Shown piece by piece: positions 6,201 to 8,289 of a stretch of 8,289 nt of DNA (positions are counted from its first letter, which is position 1; each line of letters begins with the position of its first letter). The stretch lies in contig USSA01000126.1 of assembly GCA_900557255.1 (NCBI GenBank), positions 1 to 8,289 on the forward strand, given 5' to 3'. Both the position numbers and the translations under genes were made by a program. The DNA is from an uncultured Prevotella sp. (GTDB lineage Bacteria > Bacteroidota > Bacteroidia > Bacteroidales > Bacteroidaceae). The notes under the pieces were generated by a model. It was given only the letters and a program-made list of their open reading frames with translations. It was not told the DNA's origin and searched no databases.

Positions 6201-7891
6201 AGGATTTTGTTGCGCCTTATACTGAAGAGAATAAGTATGGAGAAAATGTTAACGCTGCAAGACCTGTAGGTGTAACGGTGGATGATAACAATCAATTGCA
6301 TTTCACCAACGAGATTACCAAGGATATTTTCGGTGATTACAATTCTCGCATTCTTGAAATCAACTCCAAGACTGGTCTCTACCCTCTCTATATGGCTTAC
6401 TCTCTCTTCAAGGGAGCCAAAGAGCCAAACTATCGCAACGTACAACTTACCGGCGAGCGTGGAAAAAGCCAGAATGCAGAACAGTATTATCGACAGGCAG
6501 GTAACGATCTCGAAATTTGGAAGGATGTGTTGCAGGACAACATCTTTGTCGTGTGCCGTACTAAGATGGCTGTAAGTATTACCAAACGAACTTTAGCAGG
6601 TTTCCGTACGGACATCCGCATGAATATTCGTTGCTATGAGCATGAAGTGCCTGTAACAGACCTCGTATCGGCAGGTGTAATTAAAGCTGCTGACGAGCAT
6701 GTAACCAAAGAGGGCAAAATATACTTCTATAATGGACACGAGTCTTTGGATTGCGACATGATAAATGTGCTCCGTGCAAAGCCAGAACTATTCCAAAACG
6801 ACATCATTTGTGGCAATGACTTCTGGCATGTATATAATCAAATTCCAAAATCAGAAAACGAAGATATTAATAATATGAAGTTTAAAGCGATTGTGGGTAA
6901 TCCACCATATCAGATAGAAGGAGAAAGTACTAGAAAGACTCCTATTTACAATTTGTTTTATGATACTGCCTTTGAATTGTCATCATTGGTAACATTTATT
7001 ACGCCTGGAAGATTTTTATTTAAGGCAGGACAAACACCTATGGAATGGATGGAAAAGATGTTATCTGACACTCATTTCAAAGTGGTTGATTACTTCCAAA
7101 AATCAAGTGACGTATTCCCAACAGTTGACATTAAGGGAGGAGTTGCTATTGGATTAAGAAACGCAAATAAAGAATTTGGTGAAATTGGATTTTTCTCTGG
7201 ATATGAAGAGCTTAGATCTATTCTGAAGAAGGTTAAGTTACAAAAAGAACAAAATATATGTAACTTAATCTCATCTCGTGGAATGTACAAATTCACAGAG
7301 AAAATGTTTGATGATTTTCCACAAGCAAAAGATATACAAGGTAAAGGTAGCGGTTTACAAATTACACCAAACTCATTTGAACAAATGCCATTTGTTTTCA
7401 AAGAAAATGGGAATAAAGAAGAATGTTACCAGATATTGGGACGCATCGGTAGTAATCGAGAGTATCGTTGGATAAAGAAAGAATACGTACAATCAAATGA
7501 TTATCTTGACTCATATAATGTCTTTGTACCTGAAGCAAATGGTACTGGTGCTATAGGCGAAGTGCTCAGCACGCCGGTAATCGGCGTGCCGGTAATCGGA
7601 CATACGGATACCTTCCTAAGCATCGGCAAGTTTGCCGATGCCCAGGAGGCATCCGCATGTTTGAAATACGTCAAGACAAAGTTTGCCAGGTGTTTATTGG
7701 GCACACTCAAAGCAACTCAACATAATCCACGTGATACTTGGGCTAATGTACCTCTTCAAAATTTCACTGCTATCTCAGACATCGATTGGGATCAAAGCAT
7801 TTCCGACATAGATAAGCAACTCTATCGTAAGTACAAGCTTGATGAAGATGAGATTGATTTTATTGAGGAGAAAATTAAACCAATGGATTAA
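3257..7891 (+). CDS. GIY-YIG-like nuclease / DEAH helicase / Eco57I-type adenine methylase fusion (1544 aa)
   Basis: A single-chain restriction-modification-like enzyme. Residues 1-135 resemble a GIY-YIG domain of the T5orf172 kind: LYVLSIND (11-18) and GLLKIGEV (23-30), then DDVYRTLRAMDI (84-95) and DIWFACTIFDIQDVINKI. The usual E...H positions appear as D and Y. Residues 145-600 are a superfamily 2 motor: Walker A NAKMRFGKT (176-184), IITHRP (201-206), DEAH (306-309), SGT (335-337), motif V CGKLTTGVSVPEW (557-569) and motif VI MQTIFRVQTH (587-596). A coupler of about 350 residues follows, including a highly charged stretch at 821-850. Next is a gamma-class N6-adenine methyltransferase: motif X TVLTPWRVVNMHM (958-970), motif I ILEINSKTGLYPL (1032-1044, degenerate), NIFVVCRTKMAVSI (1095-1108), NDIICGNDF (1181-1189), NPPY (1215-1218) and motif V TFITPGRFLF (1246-1255). 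The C-terminus (about 1330-1544) would read the target. Size and order recall Type ISP enzymes, which use an Mrr-type nuclease instead. Cutting and methylation are inferred. Confidence 0.88.
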   Translation: MRYTITQSRLLYVLSINDRKHQGLLKIGEVFVDNEIADSKNSQELGKAVRAVLDARPYMQGVSYHIEYVECTTYDQDSKCYKADDVYRTLRAMDIPSKTLGKYKDPTTGQTEDADIWFACTIFDIQDVINKIKQGKGAGHGAIKFRPEQEKAIHDTVEYFQKEFKDPNKGKHYLWNAKMRFGKTLSGLEVTKRCGYRSTLIITHRPVVDKGWHDDFAKIFRTPEALADYHARGLEPAYGRRMMDDNDSQGDFYTLTNEVDAGKKILVFFVSMQYLRLSQFVGGKERNFDPLKRAIMEYDWDFVMVDEAHEGIDAAAGVRVMNKLKKENTRILSLSGTPFNLLDKYEESEIYTWDYVMEQRAKLFWDEHHYGDPNPYADLPRMQILTFTLPKMLRDQAIENNEVFKFHEFFRVYTEEDKLQLQKLIDNEPNVIKKAEYHAELAKVKIDKFVHEKAINRFLDKLVEESDTSLYPFSTDDFREHFRHTFWLLPGVKEAAALEQLLRQHEVFSEMFHIINAAGDGNIEDKNGSALADVLDNIRGNAKKNITKKDYTITLSCGKLTTGVSVPEWTAVLCMKGSENTPAANYMQTIFRVQTHAVLEGRQKSDCYVFDFAPDRALTAVAETAKMAVYAQTEKGKKQMKLTQKKEEEHLAAFIKLCPVLSMDEGEMGKHFSANQIFEKLSNVYIERAVRSGYADNSLYNPDQLMNLSPEQEKALGDVHDLLGSMPNAWKPEKININKNGLGDTEAEQIKYIYYLSSSEALPPRPSMAAEFDDNGQPKTEDEGWDEVMCAPSELFPYLFVSHTQQLNGEWCSFTNPVLWKKWENKDKDDKTDEAKKKRDEENKEKRARMSVLRGVAIRIPLLVYGAEINDEAGEEITIDNFASEEIVDQTSWEEFMPKGFTKQTFNTLKDCFDRSIFTGTAKRIRQMVKEADNLNTEDRIAKIATIFSYFHNPDKETVLTPWRVVNMHMSDTVGGWCFWDEDFVAPYTEENKYGENVNAARPVGVTVDDNNQLHFTNEITKDIFGDYNSRILEINSKTGLYPLYMAYSLFKGAKEPNYRNVQLTGERGKSQNAEQYYRQAGNDLEIWKDVLQDNIFVVCRTKMAVSITKRTLAGFRTDIRMNIRCYEHEVPVTDLVSAGVIKAADEHVTKEGKIYFYNGHESLDCDMINVLRAKPELFQNDIICGNDFWHVYNQIPKSENEDINNMKFKAIVGNPPYQIEGESTRKTPIYNLFYDTAFELSSLVTFITPGRFLFKAGQTPMEWMEKMLSDTHFKVVDYFQKSSDVFPTVDIKGGVAIGLRNANKEFGEIGFFSGYEELRSILKKVKLQKEQNICNLISSRGMYKFTEKMFDDFPQAKDIQGKGSGLQITPNSFEQMPFVFKENGNKEECYQILGRIGSNREYRWIKKEYVQSNDYLDSYNVFVPEANGTGAIGEVLSTPVIGVPVIGHTDTFLSIGKFADAQEASACLKYVKTKFARCLLGTLKATQHNPRDTWANVPLQNFTAISDIDWDQSISDIDKQLYRKYKLDEDEIDFIEEKIKPMD
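6840..7555 (+). other. Low-GC segment covering NPPY and the recognition region
   Basis: Hand counts of 60-base lines give 16/60 GC at 6841-6900, 19/60 at 6961-7020, 16/60 at 7201-7260 and 20/60 at 7321-7380. Upstream lines give 30/60 (5041-5100 and 5641-5700) and 27/60 (6601-6660). GC then jumps to 34/60 at 7561-7620, settling to 21/60 at 7801-7860. The segment encodes residues about 1195-1433: NPPY, the rest of the catalytic half and most of the presumed recognition domain. The frame is intact throughout. This fits replacement of a specificity module by recombination, though lower GC at the 3' end of a gene can have other causes. Confidence 0.55.
7569..7599 (+). repeat. Hairpin plus 12-bp direct repeat at the edge of the recognition module
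   Basis: GCACGCCG (7569-7576) and CGGCGTGC (7582-7589) form a perfect 8-bp stem with a 5-nt loop. In addition GCCGGTAATCGG occurs twice with a 15-bp period (7573-7584 and 7588-7599), encoding PVIG-V-PVIG. The doubled protein motif (P-x-IG-x-P-x-IG) is, as I recall it, a family feature of Eco57I-type C-termini, so protein constraint may explain the repeat; the near-identical codons and the stem are less easily explained that way. Confidence 0.7.
7620..7641. repeat. Perfect 10-bp-arm palindrome inside the large gene
   Basis: GCATCGGCAA (7620-7629) is the exact reverse complement of TTGCCGATGC (7632-7641), with only GT between. It lies in coding sequence (ISIGKFADAQE-like region of the C-terminus, residues 1455-1462) and 30 bp after the preceding hairpin. 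No T-run follows, so it is not a terminator. It may be a protein-binding or recombination site, or a chance result of codon choice. Confidence 0.65.
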
Positions 7892-7898
7892 GTTCCAG

Positions 7899-7911
7899 AT
7901 GAACGCTTCAT
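7899..7911. other. Small inverted repeat after the large gene
   Basis: ATGAA-CGC-TTCAT starts 8 nt after the stop codon of the large gene. The stem is only 5 bp and the following bases (TTAAAATATC) are AT-rich but not a T-run, so at best it is a weak terminator. No other terminator and no TAnnTTTG promoter is visible in the 51-nt gap, which leaves open that the next gene is read through from the operon. Confidence 0.25.
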
Positions 7912-7942
7912 TAAAATATCGGTGTCAATAACTATGTAAATT

Positions 7943-8289
7943 ATGCCAAAGAAAGAATATACGTCTCTACCAAAAGACTATCCAGTATGTGAGCATAGTA
8001 GCTGCCCTATGGCGGCTACTTGTTTACATCAGACAGCCTACTCCGCACTGATGGAGCAGGAAGAATATCTGCAACTGATCAATCCGTCCAGATGCAGTAA
8101 GAATGAGTCGTGTATATACTATCGGGACAGCAAGCCTGTGACCTACGCACGTGGATTTACCAATTTCCAGAAGCGTATGTTCCCCGATCAGTATAGCAGA
8201 TTCATGTCGATATGCATCAATCACTGGAGCCGCAATCCATACTTTGAGCGACGACGTGGTGAACGTTCTCTCCCACCCGATGAGCAAGT
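7943..8289 (+). CDS. DUF6078-like cysteine-rich protein, 3' end outside the window
   Basis: From the ATG at 7943 the frame stays open to the window edge (115 full codons). The product starts MPKKEYTSLPKDYPVCEHSS and is rich in paired cysteines: C16, C21 and C27, then C51 and C57. It continues with the conserved-looking stretches KPVTYARGFTNFQKRMFP (64-81) and RNPYFERRRGE (96-106). This matches my memory of DUF6078, a family of unknown function common in Bacteroidales genomes. The cysteine spacing suggests a zinc or iron-sulfur site, which I cannot confirm. It lies on the same strand 51 nt after the large enzyme with no clear promoter or terminator between, so it could be a last operon member or an unrelated flank. 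I lean to flank, because the family is found in many unrelated contexts. Confidence 0.72.
   Translation, partial: MPKKEYTSLPKDYPVCEHSSCPMAATCLHQTAYSALMEQEEYLQLINPSRCSKNESCIYYRDSKPVTYARGFTNFQKRMFPDQYSRFMSICINHWSRNPYFERRRGERSLPPDEQ

Noticed and set aside
1985..7891. One methyltransferase split between the two enzyme genes (motifs X-I on the first, IV on the second)
   Set aside because: On closer reading the large protein has its own motif X (958-970) and a degenerate motif I (1032-1044) upstream of NPPY, so a clean split is not supported; only shared or assisted SAM binding remains possible.
1..8289. CRISPR array, tRNA, rRNA or insertion sequence
   Set aside because: There are no regularly spaced repeats, no tRNA-like cloverleaf noticed in the non-coding stretches, and no transposase frame or terminal inverted repeats. 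The only non-coding stretch over 100 bases is 445-702.

Overview
The window looks like a defence or accessory locus from a Bacteroidales chromosome, most likely a Prevotella-like gut or oral commensal. Three things point there. Several AT-rich upstream stretches carry the Bacteroidetes -7 element TAnnTTTGC. Shine-Dalgarno sequences are weak or absent. The proteins (a DUF6078-type protein, a lone short XRE regulator, a WYL regulator, an Eco57I-type methylase) resemble families I know from this order. No taxonomic marker gene is present, so this placement is an inference.

Layout. Positions 1-444 (minus strand) hold the 5' part of a macro-domain-like protein whose 3' end lies outside the window. 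Positions 445-702 are a divergent regulatory region with two opposed -7 boxes built on an imperfect inverted repeat; each has a TTCGAA site upstream of it. Four genes then run rightward, closely packed: a 76-aa XRE repressor-like protein (703-933), a 344-aa WYL-domain regulator (954-1988), a 412-aa methyltransferase-like protein (1985-3223) and a 1544-aa multidomain enzyme (3257-7891). The spacings are 20 nt, a 4-nt ATGA overlap and 33 nt. After a 51-nt gap a DUF6078-like gene starts at 7943 and runs off the window.

How the genes fit together. The 1544-aa protein reads in order as a GIY-YIG/T5orf172-like nuclease domain, a superfamily 2 DEAH helicase/translocase, a long coupler, a gamma-class N6-adenine methyltransferase with NPPY, and a C-terminal target-recognition region. 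This is the domain logic of single-chain Type ISP restriction enzymes, with a GIY-YIG-like module where those enzymes have an Mrr-type nuclease. The 412-aa partner repeats the front half of a methyltransferase (EVFTP motif X, a motif I-like ITCGEAPY, a motif III-like segment) but has no NPPY, so it is probably a non-catalytic or helper subunit. The XRE and WYL proteins probably control expression of the enzyme pair. I infer a restriction-modification-type anti-phage system; its activity is not shown by the sequence.

The main points for a second look are the incomplete methyltransferase partner, the nuclease-helicase-methylase fusion, a drop in GC (hand-counted at 27-33% in sampled lines) over the catalytic/recognition end of the big gene with strong hairpins at its downstream edge, and the mirrored promoter pair.
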